46,504 bases of DNA from Gemmatimonadota bacterium (GCA_022823145.1 JAJDXS010000039.1:1-46504), one strand, 5' to 3'; counted from the first letter of the stretch, positions 7,120 through 17,391 are shown. The notes: generated by a model from the letters alone, not told the origin. Numbers and translations are program-made.

Positions 7120-8742
7120 TCAGCCTGCAAACTCCAGACGCTGGACGCGTGGGCGAATCGAGCGCTCGACCGCTCGCGGAAGGAGAACGGCCAGTAGGAC
7201 GAGCGTTCCCATCAATACCGCGGTCAGTGCTTCATTCGCGTATCCCACCCGGAAGATCAGCGGCAGGAAGACGGCGATCATCATGCTGATCAGAATCATG
7301 CCCATCAGGTTTCCCATTGCGCTGCCCTTGCGTGGTGGTTCGGAAAACGGGAGAAGCGGCGAGGCGAGAAGCCGAAGTTGAAGGGCAAGGTGGGCGAAAA
7401 CCCCCAGCACGACGGCATGCACCAGCGCGTGCACCGCATTCCCGAAGCTCCAGAGGAAGATCCCGGCCAACAGGACGGCGTACGGCGCAACGAAGAAGAC
7501 GGCCACGCAGATACCTGCGTTCACCACCAGCTTCGCCCGGTCCACCGGCGCCGCGAAGAACACCCAGGCCGCGGGGTAGGACTCGCTCCGGAACAGGCTG
7601 TCCATCACGGCGACCGGCATCGCCAGCGCGGCGAAGTGAATCATCCAGAGGCTTCCCGCCGAAAACCCGAGTTGCACAAAGGGGTCCGGGAGCGGTCCAT
7701 CCCGGGTCGCGAACAACAGGTAGAAGAGCGTCACGGGGATGATGCTCAGGACCGAGAGCCTGAAGTTCATGTCATGCCGGAACTGGCCCCGCACGAGGGT
7801 GGATACGACGCGCAGTTCCGGCGGAATGCCCGGCCACCCCAGGCGCCGGGGCCAGTCGCGTGGGCGCCTGGCTTCGCTCGCCGCCATCATCGTTCCGAGC
7901 CGCTCGGAGTACGACATGGAAAGTCCGTGTCGGCAGTAGAGGACGAAGACGCCGAGACTGCCTGCGCCGGCAAGCGCACCGATGCCTCCGCCGAGGCTCC
8001 AGTCACCGGTTGCCAGCGGCAGCACACCGGCGAACCATGCAGACGGCACAAGCAGCAGCGCGGCGGTCGGCTCGAAATCGGCCTGACCCAGATAATCCGT
8101 CAGTTCGGTCATGAAGAGCGGCGCACCCATCACCGCCATCATCAGAATGATCTGCAGATAGGAAAGCGCGAGTCGCAGCCTGCGCGGGTGGACGAATTGC
8201 AGCAGCGTCGTGTAGAGAAGAATCATCGCGAGGGTTGTCCAGACGACCATTCCAGCCAGCGCCGGCAACCAGCCGAGAGCCGCGAGCGCCCCGTGCCTCA
8301 GGCCCAGGCTCAGCGTCGTGGGTCCGCCCAACAGGATGCCCATGATTCCGGTGTACACCAGAACGTTGGTGACCTTCACGACGAAATAGGTGGCCGAGGA
8401 TACGGGTTGCGGTGCTAGTATGTGGTAGTCGTCCGGAGAAACCACCACATTCTGAAAATCGACGAGGATGGCCATGGCGATCATGACTCCCGCGGCGGAC
8501 AACGCAATGGTCCCGCCGAGGAACAGACCCGGTACGGCGGACGCCATCATGGCGACCCAGAGGCCGAAGGCTCCGTACAGCAGAAACGTCAGCCACACCC
8601 TGGAGCTGCCGCCCTTCTTCTCGCCCGTATCCAGCTGAAGAGAACTTACGGACCGCAGGTCGTTCCGCAGCATCACTCTGGAGAGCACCCGCCACTGGTC
8701 GTAGTCGGCACCCAGCGCCTCGATGGCCCTCCGGAGGATCAC
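7120..8742 (-). CDS. ABC exporter permease, multi-spanning
   Basis: This 540-residue protein is strongly hydrophobic, with about 12 predicted membrane segments, for example LTFLLYGAFGLWVAMMAS, an Ile/Met-rich stretch near residue 85, and the last at TAVLMGTLVLLAVLLP. It has no ATPase domain. Size and layout resemble the ABC-2 or putative ABC exporter class rather than a short NatB protein. The GTG start overlaps the stop of the upstream ATPase gene by four bases (GTGA), so the two are translationally coupled and almost certainly form one transporter. The substrate is unknown. As the last gene of an operon headed by an ExbB-like channel and a lytic transglycosylase, a role at the cell envelope is possible, but that is inference from context only. 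Confidence 0.8.
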   Translation of the reverse strand: MILRRAIEALGADYDQWRVLSRVMLRNDLRSVSSLQLDTGEKKGGSSRVWLTFLLYGAFGLWVAMMASAVPGLFLGGTIALSAAGVMIAMAILVDFQNVVVSPDDYHILAPQPVSSATYFVVKVTNVLVYTGIMGILLGGPTTLSLGLRHGALAALGWLPALAGMVVWTTLAMILLYTTLLQFVHPRRLRLALSYLQIILMMAVMGAPLFMTELTDYLGQADFEPTAALLLVPSAWFAGVLPLATGDWSLGGGIGALAGAGSLGVFVLYCRHGLSMSYSERLGTMMAASEARRPRDWPRRLGWPGIPPELRVVSTLVRGQFRHDMNFRLSVLSIIPVTLFYLLFATRDGPLPDPFVQLGFSAGSLWMIHFAALAMPVAVMDSLFRSESYPAAWVFFAAPVDRAKLVVNAGICVAVFFVAPYAVLLAGIFLWSFGNAVHALVHAVVLGVFAHLALQLRLLASPLLPFSEPPRKGSAMGNLMGMILISMMIAVFLPLIFRVGYANEALTAVLMGTLVLLAVLLPRAVERSIRPRVQRLEFAG

Positions 8743-9530
8743 GACCGTCTCGCGGGGTCTGCCGGCGTTGAGCCGAGTGCCGACAGCAGGTCGCGCGTGA
8801 CGTCCGCTGCGTCGCGCACGCCCGTGATCCGCGCGAAGGCCGCCTCCAGACTCGACTCACCCGCTTCAGCCGCGATCTCGGCCGGACTGCCCTCAGTTAT
8901 CACACGGCCTTCATTGATTATGATGATGCGGGTGCAGATCCGTTCCACGACCTCGAGGATGTGGGAACAGAAGAGGATCGTCCGGCCCTGCGCAGCCAGC
9001 TCTCGCAGCAATTCCTTAACCACCAGGGCCGCATTGGCGTCGAGGCCGTTCAGCGGTTCGTCGAGGAACAGGACTTCGGGATTGGCGATCAGGGCGGCAC
9101 TGATCAGCACCTTCTGGCGCATGCCCTTCGAGTACTCCACCAGCCGTTGACTCCGTGCTTCGAGGATACCGAACAGGCCGAGGAACTCCCGGATCCTGGT
9201 GTCCGCCGCGCTACCCGTGATCCCGCGCAGATTGGCCACCATGCCGAGGTACTCCTCGGCCGTCAGTGTCTCGTAGAGCGCCCCCGCTTCGGGCACGTAG
9301 CCGACTCGTGTCTTGACCTCCATGGGATCCTGTCCGACGTCGAACCCGGCAACGCGCGCAGAACCGCCGGAGGGTTTGATCATGCAGGTCAGAACCTTGA
9401 CGGTGGTGGTCTTGCCCGCGCCGTTGGGGCCCAGAAAGCCGACGATCTCACCGGGTTGCACCCTCATGTCCAGATCCTGGACCGCGACCTTGGGGCCGAA
9501 CCTGCGTGTCAGCCGCGTCGTCTCGATCAA
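8739..9530 (-). CDS. ABC transporter ATP-binding protein
   Basis: This 263-residue nucleotide-binding subunit drives the permease encoded next to it. Walker A is GPNGAGKTT (about residues 34-42), the signature is YSKGMRQKV, a variant of LSGGQ typical of ABC-2 drug/Na+ exporter ATPases, Walker B is VLFLDEPLNGLD, and the switch histidine is in FCSHILE. The Q-loop region reads VGYVPEAGALYE. It starts with TTG, which overlaps the stop codon of the lytic transglycosylase gene (TTGA). No clear Shine-Dalgarno is seen, which fits translational coupling. The protein is most like CcmA-type exporter ATPases with an unknown substrate. Confidence 0.93.
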   Translation of the reverse strand: MIETTRLTRRFGPKVAVQDLDMRVQPGEIVGFLGPNGAGKTTTVKVLTCMIKPSGGSARVAGFDVGQDPMEVKTRVGYVPEAGALYETLTAEEYLGMVANLRGITGSAADTRIREFLGLFGILEARSQRLVEYSKGMRQKVLISAALIANPEVLFLDEPLNGLDANAALVVKELLRELAAQGRTILFCSHILEVVERICTRIIIINEGRVITEGSPAEIAAEAGESSLEAAFARITGVRDAADVTRDLLSALGSTPADPARRS

Positions 9531-11929
9531 CCCGAAGCGCCCGGGCCGTAGAGTCGGCGGTACAGCGCCCGGTTCCGTACCACGTTCTTGATGTACCCGC
9601 GGGTTTCGACGAAGGGGATGCGCTCGGTGAAGCGGTGCGGATCCTCGGCTTCCGGGAACCGGCGCCAGCGGTTGGCGCGGGTGGGACCCGCGTTGTAGGC
9701 CGATAGCACCAGAAGGAGATCGTCGTCGTAGCGGTCGAACAGCTCGGCAAGGTACCTGGTTCCGAGGTGGACGTTCACTTCAGCCGTTCTGAGGGCTTCG
9801 GTCGTGTATCCGCGTGGGCCGGCCGCACGCGCCAGCTGGCGCCCGGTCGCGGGCATGATCTGCATCAGGCCGATGGCGCCGGCCGACGATCCTATCGAGG
9901 GTACGAAGGCGCTTTCCTGCCGGATGAGGCCGGCCACGAGGTAGGGGTCCAGCCCCATTTCCTCGGCACGGGCGGTGACGAGTGCACGGAACGGGAAGGG
10001 GTATACGACCTCCAGGAGAGCCCGGCTCCACTCCTCTCCGCGATCGCGCAGCTCCAACCCCAGACGGATGCCGTCCAGGGTGCGGCCACCCTCGTTGAAT
10101 ACGCGGGCAAGGGCCAGCACCAGCTCGGTCGAATCCCGCACGGCGGCCTTCAGGCGCGTGACCTGGGCATCGGCTCCCTCCAGCAGATCGGCCTCGTCCA
10201 GCACCGACAGCGTCGCGAGTTCCCTGGCCAGCCATTCAGGTGGAGGAATGGCCGGACCGGGGTTCTGCTCCACCGGCAACGGGATGGCGGACCCGTGCAC
10301 CTCCGCAGCGATGTGCGCGTAGTAGGACAGGGGACTCTCGGCCACGAGTCGTGCAATCAGTTCACCATTCCCCGTGGTGTCCCCCGAGGCTTGACCGGCG
10401 TGGGCAGCCCAATAGCTCGCCTCCTCCCAGCGCCGTCCCCGGGGGAACTCGTCCAGGTAGCTCCGGAAGACTTCGGCCGCCTCCTCGGGCTCCCCCCTCG
10501 CCAGGTGAATCTGCGCCCAACGCATCCTTGCGAGCCCTGACCGGTCGGCCGTCGGAAGCATGGTGGTGGTGAGACGGTACTGTTCGATCGCCTGGTTGAG
10601 CCTCCCGGCGTCCTGGTGATCGTCACCCCGGAAGAAGACGATGTCCACCGCCTCGCGGGAAGCCGGATACCGCTCCAGAAGACGTTCCTGCAGGATGCGC
10701 GCGTCGCCGTGCCGACCCTGGCGAGTCCGAATCGTCGCCCAGGCACTCAGCGCCGCCAGGCCGACCGCGGGGTCGTCGGACGCGGACAGCGCCCGGTACA
10801 CCTCGACCGCGGCACCGCGGTCACCACTGCCGTTGTAGGCCCGCGCAAGGGCAAGCCGCTCGGACTCCGTGAGCACGGCCCCTCGCTGGACCGCAACTCT
10901 CCAGGCCCGTACAGCCAGACCGAACTCGGCACTCCGCCCGAAAGCCGTGGCAACCAGCCTCAGGATCTCGGGGCCGGAATCGCGTGCGACCCTCCAGTGC
11001 GCATTGGCCGCCGCCAGGGCCTCTCGCCCGGCCGTGGTGCGCCGCAACAGGTCCTCCATCGCCGACACGGCCCCCGCCGAGTCGGCGAGCGCGAGCCGGT
11101 AGCGCCAGCGCCTTTCAAGGAGTTCCACCGGGGCGCGGGACGAACCCGGAGGCATCGTGACCTCACCAAGCACCTCCAGGGCCCGGGCCGTATCCCCGGC
11201 TGCGGCCCATGCGTCCGACTCGAGCGACCATGCCCTGAGAAGCGTGATGGAGTCGGCTGCGGCCGCGAGGACCCGCGCCACCTCCCCGGCCTCCCCCGCT
11301 TCCGCCAGCGTGCGGCCCATCGCCAGAGCCGTCCATGCCGCCACAGGTCCCGAGCGGTCGGCGAGCTGCACCAGGGTCGAGAACGCCTCGTCATGCGAGG
11401 CATCGCGGGCCAGGGCGCGCGCCATCAGCGAAAGGGCTGCCGACACTTCCGTCGACGCCCCGGTGCTCGCCTCGAGAAAGCGGCGGTACGCCGACAGGGC
11501 AGCGTCCTCGTTCCCCGAAGCCCGGCGCGCCGAGGCGAGGAGATACCAGAAGCGCGGTGGTGCCTGGGCGGTGTCGGTCCCCTCTGTAGAGAGCGCCGCC
11601 AGCGCCCCCTCCCAGTTCCTCCATCCCGCTTCCGCCTCGGCCAGAAGCAGCCGGTCCGAAAGCGAAGCGTCTTCCAGCGTTGTGAAGATCTCGTTCAAGG
11701 CCTGGCTGGCTCTCCAGAACCGGCCATCGGACAGTTGCTTCCGGACCGAGTCAGGAACCTGGCTGGCCTCTCCGGCGGCAGACGACTCCTGCCCGACTGC
11801 CGGAGAATGCACGGGGATGGCGAGCCCGGTGACCGCCAGCGCGAGCAACACCGGGACCGCCATCCCCCTGTGTCCTGTTTTCCGGGGCGACCTGTCCCGC
11901 TTCATGTTGTTCGAGCGGGATCTCGCCAC
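9527..11929 (-). CDS. Slt-type lytic transglycosylase with TPR-like repeats
   Basis: This 800-residue periplasmic enzyme is expected to cleave the MurNAc-GlcNAc bond of peptidoglycan with 1,6-anhydro ring formation. An N-terminal hydrophobic segment (VPVLLALAVTGLAIPV) precedes AVGQ and looks like a signal peptide. A long Ala/Arg/Leu-rich superhelical region of TPR-like repeats follows (about 50-640). The C-terminal goose-lysozyme-like SLT domain has the catalytic Glu at about 672 in IRQESAFVP, then GAIGLMQIMP and SAYNAGP. The architecture matches soluble Slt70. The start is uncertain: GTG at 11929 or ATG at 11905, neither with a strong ribosome binding site. It begins 23 bases after the ExbB-like gene and overlaps the ABC ATPase gene, so it belongs to the same operon. 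Confidence 0.93.
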   Translation of the reverse strand: MARSRSNNMKRDRSPRKTGHRGMAVPVLLALAVTGLAIPVHSPAVGQESSAAGEASQVPDSVRKQLSDGRFWRASQALNEIFTTLEDASLSDRLLLAEAEAGWRNWEGALAALSTEGTDTAQAPPRFWYLLASARRASGNEDAALSAYRRFLEASTGASTEVSAALSLMARALARDASHDEAFSTLVQLADRSGPVAAWTALAMGRTLAEAGEAGEVARVLAAAADSITLLRAWSLESDAWAAAGDTARALEVLGEVTMPPGSSRAPVELLERRWRYRLALADSAGAVSAMEDLLRRTTAGREALAAANAHWRVARDSGPEILRLVATAFGRSAEFGLAVRAWRVAVQRGAVLTESERLALARAYNGSGDRGAAVEVYRALSASDDPAVGLAALSAWATIRTRQGRHGDARILQERLLERYPASREAVDIVFFRGDDHQDAGRLNQAIEQYRLTTTMLPTADRSGLARMRWAQIHLARGEPEEAAEVFRSYLDEFPRGRRWEEASYWAAHAGQASGDTTGNGELIARLVAESPLSYYAHIAAEVHGSAIPLPVEQNPGPAIPPPEWLARELATLSVLDEADLLEGADAQVTRLKAAVRDSTELVLALARVFNEGGRTLDGIRLGLELRDRGEEWSRALLEVVYPFPFRALVTARAEEMGLDPYLVAGLIRQESAFVPSIGSSAGAIGLMQIMPATGRQLARAAGPRGYTTEALRTAEVNVHLGTRYLAELFDRYDDDLLLVLSAYNAGPTRANRWRRFPEAEDPHRFTERIPFVETRGYIKNVVRNRALYRRLYGPGASG

Positions 11930-11952
11930 GGACGCCTACGGATTGACTGGAA

Positions 11953-12663
11953 TCAGTCTCCGCCTGCGGCCTGACCCGCCTGCATCGAGAAGAGAGCGTC
12001 GATCATCTTCTGTGCCGACTCCTCCATGTCGATGACCAGGTGGTCGATCCGGGACACAAAGTAGTTGTGGGCGATACTCACCGGGATGGCGATCGCGAGG
12101 CCCGCCGCCGTCGTGGTCAGGGCGATCTTGATCCCGGAGGCAACCGTGGTCGCGTCCACTTCGCCCGCCAGTTCGATGGCCTGGAAGGCCGCGATCATCC
12201 CCATCACCGTTCCGAGGAAGCCGAGGAGCGGCGCCACGTTGGTGAGCGTCGCCAGAACCACGAGGCCGCTCTCCAGTTTCGACAGCTCGATAAGCCCCTG
12301 GTTTTCGATCGCCTTCATGACACGGTCCGTGCCCTCTTCCTGGCGTTCCAGACCCGCGTGCAGGATGTTGGCGGCAGGGGAGTTGGATTCGCGCGTGACT
12401 TCCAGCGCTTCCTTGATCTGCTGGCCGGAAAGCAGTTCGTCGACCTCACGCAGGATCCTTCTCGTGGAAGCACTCTTCCGGAAGATGTCGAAGAACTTCC
12501 AGATGATCACCAGAATCCCGACAAGGAGGCACAAGCCGAGTGGCCACCGCATGAAGCCGGCGTCCTCCCAGGACTGCGCCATCTGCTCGGTGAAGGTGAG
12601 ATCTGGAGCTTCCATTCCGGGAAGCTGGAGCAGTACGTCGAAGACGTTCATCAAGCTGGCCAA
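11953..12663 (-). CDS. MotA/TolQ/ExbB proton channel family protein
   Basis: This inner-membrane protein of about 236 residues belongs to the ExbB/TolQ family, which uses the proton gradient to power outer-membrane or envelope processes. It has three membrane segments: one near the N-terminus (WPLGLCLLVGILVIIW) and two in the conserved region (LATLTNVAPLLGFLGTVMGM and TTTAAGLAIAIPVSIAHNYF). The Gly/Thr pore motifs GTVMGM and ALTTTAAGL are clear. I choose a TTG start at 12663 because AGGAGG lies five bases before it; the ATG at 12651 would be 17 bases from that site. No ExbD/TolR gene follows, although these normally sit next door. Instead the next gene encodes a lytic transglycosylase. A strong promoter lies at 12769-12797. 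Confidence 0.93.
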   Translation of the reverse strand: MASLMNVFDVLLQLPGMEAPDLTFTEQMAQSWEDAGFMRWPLGLCLLVGILVIIWKFFDIFRKSASTRRILREVDELLSGQQIKEALEVTRESNSPAANILHAGLERQEEGTDRVMKAIENQGLIELSKLESGLVVLATLTNVAPLLGFLGTVMGMIAAFQAIELAGEVDATTVASGIKIALTTTAAGLAIAIPVSIAHNYFVSRIDHLVIDMEESAQKMIDALFSMQAGQAAGGD

Positions 12664-12768
12664 GGAAACCTCCTGCGGTCGATCCTGTGCTGATGGTTGT
12701 GTTGAGCCGCGCAATCCCGCGCGACCACGAGTCTATGGGCCCTGGGACCCGTGTGGCAACGGCTTGCC

Positions 12769-12797
12769 ATAATGCGTAGCGGCATGGGCAGTGTCAA
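12769..12797 (-). promoter_or_regulatory. Sigma70-type promoter of the exbB-slt-ABC operon
   Basis: On the minus strand, a perfect TTGACA (12792-12797) is followed after 17 bases by CATTAT (12769-12774). A 6-bp hairpin TGGCAA-CGGC-TTGCCA (12754-12769) overlaps the end of the -10 and the start region. The leader would be about 100 bases. Confidence 0.65.
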
Positions 12798-12862
12798 CCC
12801 TGACGTTCGGTCGGCCAAAAACACTCGCACCGCGGACCCCTCCGGACAACACCCCGCACCCC

Positions 12863-13780
12863 TCACCTCCGCCAGGTCCATGCCCGCGAAGCGTACCTCG
12901 ATTCGAAGCCCGCCGACAATGCGCCCTCGTGCTCGTTCATGCTGCCGGATGACCAACTGCCGCCCAGGGTCCGCGCGAAACCGGCTGAAAACTCCTCCAC
13001 AAGGCGCGGCCACGCCGGCACCTCGCCGAGCACCTCCGAGAGTGTGACGGGGCGGGCCGGATCGGGTGCTGCACCTCCGTGAGCACGATAGGTGCCGGCT
13101 GCGTCTCGATGGATCGCCCCGCTCCAGGCATCCTCTCCCGGGATTCCGTGGGGCGCGGCGGTCGCATGAGCCGGGGCACCGGTCCCCGCGAGGACGGCCC
13201 GTGCAAACAGCGGACTCTGGTCAGCCCGCAGGAGAATGGATCCGTGCTGCAGGACAGCGCTTCCAATGCGCACCTGGGCACTTCCGACCACCTTCCGGCC
13301 GGCAACCACGACCTCGCCCTCGGCGGGCTCGAGGAAGCAGGGCCCCGCATCGGGCGGCAGGGAGCGCCCCTCTGCAACCCGGGCGTCGGCACCCAGCCCA
13401 CGCAGCCCCTCGACCAGCGCCTCGTTGATCCTCCGATAGGCGCGCCGGGGACCCCCGAGAGCCCGGGCCGGGAGCACCACGGAATACGTGAGCTCACGGT
13501 CGTGCAGGACCGCGCGGCCCCCGGTCGGTCGCCGCACGACGTCGATGTCGGGCCGTTCGCGCAGGAACTCGCGGTAGCCGACGGTGAACGGTTCGTTGCG
13601 ACCGAGCGAAAGGGTGGCCGGGGTCCATCGGTAGAGGCGCAACGTTCCGGTACCCGGGCGGAGAGCCGCGGCCAGCGCGTGATCCCGGGCCATGTTGGCG
13701 GCGCCCGTCAGAGGCTCGTCCACCAACACCCGCCACGAAAGTGACTGCTCCGGAGCCTGCGCTTCCGCCTTAGGGAGCAA
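12863..13780 (-). CDS. lipM: LipM-type octanoyltransferase / lipoate-protein ligase
   Basis: This 305-residue member of the BPL/LplA/LipB family attaches an octanoyl or lipoyl group to a target lysine. The substrate-binding motif RRPTGGRAVLHD is at 83-94, and GRKVVGSAQ with the conserved lysine (Lys163) is at 161-169. A cysteine at 148 in GPCFLEPAEGE is in the position of the active-site Cys of Bacillus LipM, which favours octanoyl transfer from acyl-carrier protein over ATP-dependent ligation. LVLQHGS-like sequence (VLQHGSILL) follows. The TTG start at 13780 is supported by GGGAG six bases upstream and overlaps the end of the hydrolase gene by 11 bases. Being in one operon with gcvH and gcvP, its likely target is the GcvH lysine. 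Lipoate ligase activity is the main alternative. Confidence 0.85.
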   Translation of the reverse strand: MLPKAEAQAPEQSLSWRVLVDEPLTGAANMARDHALAAALRPGTGTLRLYRWTPATLSLGRNEPFTVGYREFLRERPDIDVVRRPTGGRAVLHDRELTYSVVLPARALGGPRRAYRRINEALVEGLRGLGADARVAEGRSLPPDAGPCFLEPAEGEVVVAGRKVVGSAQVRIGSAVLQHGSILLRADQSPLFARAVLAGTGAPAHATAAPHGIPGEDAWSGAIHRDAAGTYRAHGGAAPDPARPVTLSEVLGEVPAWPRLVEEFSAGFARTLGGSWSSGSMNEHEGALSAGFESRYASRAWTWRR

Positions 13781-14456
13781 AGACGTCTCCCGGCTCCATT
13801 ACCCGCACCTCTGCCCGGCCTCCCACCAGGTCACGGAAGTGCTCGGGATCCTGCGCGATCAGCGGCCAGGTGTTGTAGTGGACCGGGATCACGATCTCCG
13901 GTTCGATGAAGCCGACCGCTTCCGCAGCATCTTCGGGCCCCATGGTGAAATTGTCACCGATGGGCAGAATGGCCACGTCGGCCTTGCCGCGCAGGAGCTG
14001 CATGTCGAGCAGGAGCGCGGTATCGCCGGCGTGGTAGATCCTCTTCCCGTCGAGGTGCATCAGGAATCCTCCCGGCACCGTGGTGAACTGGCCCGTGGTG
14101 TCCCCGTGGACCTGTCCTCCATGCAATGCGGCAGTCATCTTGACCCGCCCGAAGGGAAAGTTGTAGCCGCCCCCGATGTGCAGCGGGTGCCCGTTGGCGA
14201 TCCCCTGGGTTTCGGCGAAGGATACGATCTCGAAGGTGGAGACGAGGGTCGCTCCCGTCTCACGGGCCAGCGGTATCGCATCGGCGAAGTGATCGAAGTG
14301 TCCGTGCGTGCACAGGATGTAGTCCACCGCACCTACCTCGGCCCGCTTCACGTCCGATACGGGGTTGTCGTCGAAGAACGGGTCGATTGCGAGCCGGGTC
14401 CCGTCGTCCATCTCGACCGTGAAGGTCGACTGGCCGTGGAATGTCAGCTTTGCCAA
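13770..14456 (-). CDS. Metallo-beta-lactamase-fold hydrolase (UPF0173-like)
   Basis: This 228-residue soluble protein has the metal-binding signature THGHFDH (His51, His53, Asp55, His56), a further metal-ligand region at TAALHGGQVHG and YHAGDTALL, and a late histidine in VIPVHYNTWP. It matches the UPF0173 (YtkL-like) branch of the metallo-beta-lactamase fold in length and motif order. The physiological substrate of that family is not established. A TTG start is supported by AGGAGG nine bases upstream. It sits between gcvP (52-base gap) and lipM (overlap) in what looks like one operon, but nothing in the sequence ties it to glycine cleavage. Confidence 0.9.
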   Translation of the reverse strand: MAKLTFHGQSTFTVEMDDGTRLAIDPFFDDNPVSDVKRAEVGAVDYILCTHGHFDHFADAIPLARETGATLVSTFEIVSFAETQGIANGHPLHIGGGYNFPFGRVKMTAALHGGQVHGDTTGQFTTVPGGFLMHLDGKRIYHAGDTALLLDMQLLRGKADVAILPIGDNFTMGPEDAAEAVGFIEPEIVIPVHYNTWPLIAQDPEHFRDLVGGRAEVRVMEPGDVFAP

Positions 14457-14508
14457 GTGTCTGGCCCTCCTCGTGGCAGGTGTCGGTCGAGCGTCCGCTC
14501 GCGTGGTC

Positions 14509-17391
14509 TCAGTCGCCGCTCCCGGCGTCCGCGTAGGCTTCGATGGGAGTGCAGGCGCAAATCAGGTTTCTGTCGCCGTGTGCGTTGTCGATTCGCCCCA
14601 CATGCGGCCAGAACTTGTGATCCCGCAGCCACGGGGCCGGGAAGGCCGCCTGCGTGCGGGTGTAGCCGTGGGCCCATGTGTCGGCCATCACGTGGGGTGC
14701 GGTGTGCGGCGCATTCTTGAGCGCGTTATCCTTCCGGTCCTGGATTCCGAGCTCGATCTGCTCGATCTCTGCGCGGATCGAAATCAGCGCATCGCAGAAG
14801 CGATCCAGTTCGGCCTTCGACTCGCTCTCGGTGGGCTCGATCATGATCGTGCCGGGGACGGGAAAGGCGATCGTCGGAGCGTGGAACCCATAGTCCATCA
14901 ACCGCTTGGCCACGTCCTCCTCGGTGACGCCGGTGAGCTTCCTGCTCGGGCGGATGTCGATGATGAACTCGTGCGCTACACGGCCCATCCCGCTTCCCCA
15001 CCAGAACAGGACATCGAAGTGTTCTTCGAGCTTCACGGCCATGTAGTTGGCGCTGAGGATCGCCGTGCGCGTAGCCTCGGTGACGCCGTCTCGCCCGAGC
15101 AGGGCGATGTAGGCCCATGAGATCAGCAGAATGCTGGCGCTGCCCCAGGGTGCCGCGGAGACCGGCCCGATCGCCGCTTCACCGCCGGTGGGTATGACGG
15201 GGTGGCCGGGCAGGTAGGGAGCCAGCTCCGCGGTCGCGCAGATCGGGCCCATTCCGGGGCCGCCACCGCCATGCGGAATCGCGAAGGTCTTGTGCAGGTT
15301 GATGTGAATGACGTCCGCGCCGTAGTCGCCGGGGCGGCACAGCCCCACCTGCGCATTGAGGTTGGCGCCGTCCAGATACACGTAGCCGCCGTGCTTGTGA
15401 ATGATTTCACAAATATTCCGGATCTCCTCCTCGAAGACGCCGTGAGTGGACGGGTAGGTCACCATCACCGCGGCGAGGCGGTCGGAGTGCTGCGCCGCCT
15501 TTGCCGCCAGATCCTCAACGTCGACGTTGCCCCGCTCATCGCAGCGGACCACCACGACCTTCATGCCCGCCAGGACCGCGCTGGCCGGGTTCGTGCCGTG
15601 TGCCGACGACGGGATCAGGCAGACATCGCGATGCTGTTGCCCCAGGGCGTGGTGGCGGGCGCGGATCACGAGCAGGCCCGTGTATTCTCCCTGCGCTCCC
15701 GAATTGGGCTGCAGCGATACCGCCGGGAGGCCGCTGATTTCTGCCAGCCAATCGCTCAGGTCGGCCACGATGCGGGCATATCCCCGGGCCTGCCCAGGAG
15801 GCGCAAAGGGGTGCAGTTGACCGAACTCGGGCCATGTGACCGGGGTCATCTGCGTCGTGGCATTCAGCTTCATGGTGCACGATCCGAGAGGGATCATGCT
15901 GGTGGTCAGAGAGAGGTCCCGCGACTCGAGACGGCGGATGTACCGCAGCATCTCCGTCTCGGAACGGTAGGAATTGAAGACCGGATGCCGCAGGTAGTCG
16001 CTGGTCCGGTTGAATGGCTCCGGATAGTCGCCCGGTTCGAAGGACGCGGCGAGCACGACCGCGCTCGCATCGGCTCCGAATACGGCCAGGAGATCGTCCA
16101 GGTCGGCGGGCGTCACCGTCTCGTCCAATGCGACACACACCGTCCCGTCCCCGAGGTCACGCAGGTTGATTCGTCTGGCGCGCGCGGCCGCCAGGACGTC
16201 TTCCGCCGGGCCCGCGGGCCGCACGCGCAATGTATCGAAGTACACCGAGTGGATGATCTCGTTGCCGGCTTGCTGCAGTCCGCGTGCGAGAGTGGCCGTC
16301 TGCTTCCGGATGCGCCCGGCGATCCTCCTGATGCCCTCCGGCCCGTGATAGACCGCATACATGCCGGCCATGACGGCCAGAAGCACCTGCGCCGTGCAGA
16401 TGTTCGACGTGGCCTTCTCGCGCCGGATGTGCTGCTCCCGGGTCTGCAGGGCCATCCTGAGGGCGGGGTTGCCGTGACGGTCCACCGACACGCCGATGAT
16501 CCGTCCGGGCAGCTTCCGCTTGAAACGTTCGCCGCAGGCGATGTACGCCGCGTGAGGGCCGCCGTATCCCATCGGCACCCCGAAGCGCTGAGTATTCCCA
16601 ACCGCGACATCGGCCCCGAATTCACCCGGCGGCGCAAGGAGGGCGAGCGCCATGAGATCGGCGGCCACCACGACGTGGCCGCCGGCCGCATGCGCCGCGT
16701 CACAGAGGGAACGGTAGTCGCCGACGCGACCGTCGGTCGCCGGATACTGCACGAGGGCACCAAAGACCTCCTTGTCGAAGACAAAGCGCTCCGCTGGCCC
16801 CACCCGGACGTCGATGCCCATGGGCTCGGCACGTGTCCTGACGACCCCGATCGTCTGCGGATGACAGTCCTCCGCCACCAGAAAGACATGTCCGCGACGG
16901 CGCCTGCCCTGCCCGTACAGCATTGTCATGGCCTCGGCGGCGGCGGTCCCTTCGTCGAGCAGCGACGCGTTGGCGATCTCGAGCCCCGTCAGATCGATTA
17001 CCGCGGTCTGGAAATTGAGCAGCGCTTCCAGACGGCCCTGCGCGATTTCAGCCTGGTACGGTGTGTATTGCGTGTACCATCCGGGATTCTCGAGGATGTT
17101 GCGCTGGATCACACCCGGCGTGATGGTGCCGGAATAGCCCATTCCGAGATAGCTTCGCCACACTTCGTTCCCGGACGCGATTGACCGCAGCCGCTCCAGC
17201 AACTCCGCCTCCGGAACGCTTTCGGGGATTTGCAGGGGGCCCTGAAAGCGAATCCCGGCGGGCACCGTCTCCGCCATGAGGTCGTCCAGGGTGTCACAGC
17301 CGACCAGTTCCAGCATCTCGCGCATATCGTTCGCGCGCGGCCCCAGGTGGCGGGCCGCAAAGTCGGGAGGATGGCTTATCGGGGTACGCAT
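14509..17391 (-). CDS. gcvP: Glycine dehydrogenase (decarboxylating), P protein
   Basis: This 960-residue single-chain P protein of the glycine cleavage system decarboxylates glycine and passes the aminomethyl group to the lipoyl arm of GcvH. Both halves (P1 and P2) are fused, as in Escherichia coli and mitochondria. The pyridoxal-phosphate lysine is about Lys701 in [20 protein letters not shown]. Other family landmarks are the N-terminal ARHLGP motif and FLGMGY-like YLGMGYSGT. The length is normal and nothing is broken. The ATG follows directly on the gcvH stop (TAGATG). No gcvT gene is present in the window, so the T protein must be encoded elsewhere. Confidence 0.97.
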   Translation of the reverse strand: MRTPISHPPDFAARHLGPRANDMREMLELVGCDTLDDLMAETVPAGIRFQGPLQIPESVPEAELLERLRSIASGNEVWRSYLGMGYSGTITPGVIQRNILENPGWYTQYTPYQAEIAQGRLEALLNFQTAVIDLTGLEIANASLLDEGTAAAEAMTMLYGQGRRRRGHVFLVAEDCHPQTIGVVRTRAEPMGIDVRVGPAERFVFDKEVFGALVQYPATDGRVGDYRSLCDAAHAAGGHVVVAADLMALALLAPPGEFGADVAVGNTQRFGVPMGYGGPHAAYIACGERFKRKLPGRIIGVSVDRHGNPALRMALQTREQHIRREKATSNICTAQVLLAVMAGMYAVYHGPEGIRRIAGRIRKQTATLARGLQQAGNEIIHSVYFDTLRVRPAGPAEDVLAAARARRINLRDLGDGTVCVALDETVTPADLDDLLAVFGADASAVVLAASFEPGDYPEPFNRTSDYLRHPVFNSYRSETEMLRYIRRLESRDLSLTTSMIPLGSCTMKLNATTQMTPVTWPEFGQLHPFAPPGQARGYARIVADLSDWLAEISGLPAVSLQPNSGAQGEYTGLLVIRARHHALGQQHRDVCLIPSSAHGTNPASAVLAGMKVVVVRCDERGNVDVEDLAAKAAQHSDRLAAVMVTYPSTHGVFEEEIRNICEIIHKHGGYVYLDGANLNAQVGLCRPGDYGADVIHINLHKTFAIPHGGGGPGMGPICATAELAPYLPGHPVIPTGGEAAIGPVSAAPWGSASILLISWAYIALLGRDGVTEATRTAILSANYMAVKLEEHFDVLFWWGSGMGRVAHEFIIDIRPSRKLTGVTEEDVAKRLMDYGFHAPTIAFPVPGTIMIEPTESESKAELDRFCDALISIRAEIEQIELGIQDRKDNALKNAPHTAPHVMADTWAHGYTRTQAAFPAPWLRDHKFWPHVGRIDNAHGDRNLICACTPIEAYADAGSGD

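Noticed and set aside
15202..17184. Plus-strand open frame (660 codons) opposite gcvP
   Set aside because: Shadow of the gcvP codon pattern. No recognisable domain, and gcvP motifs are intact on the other strand.
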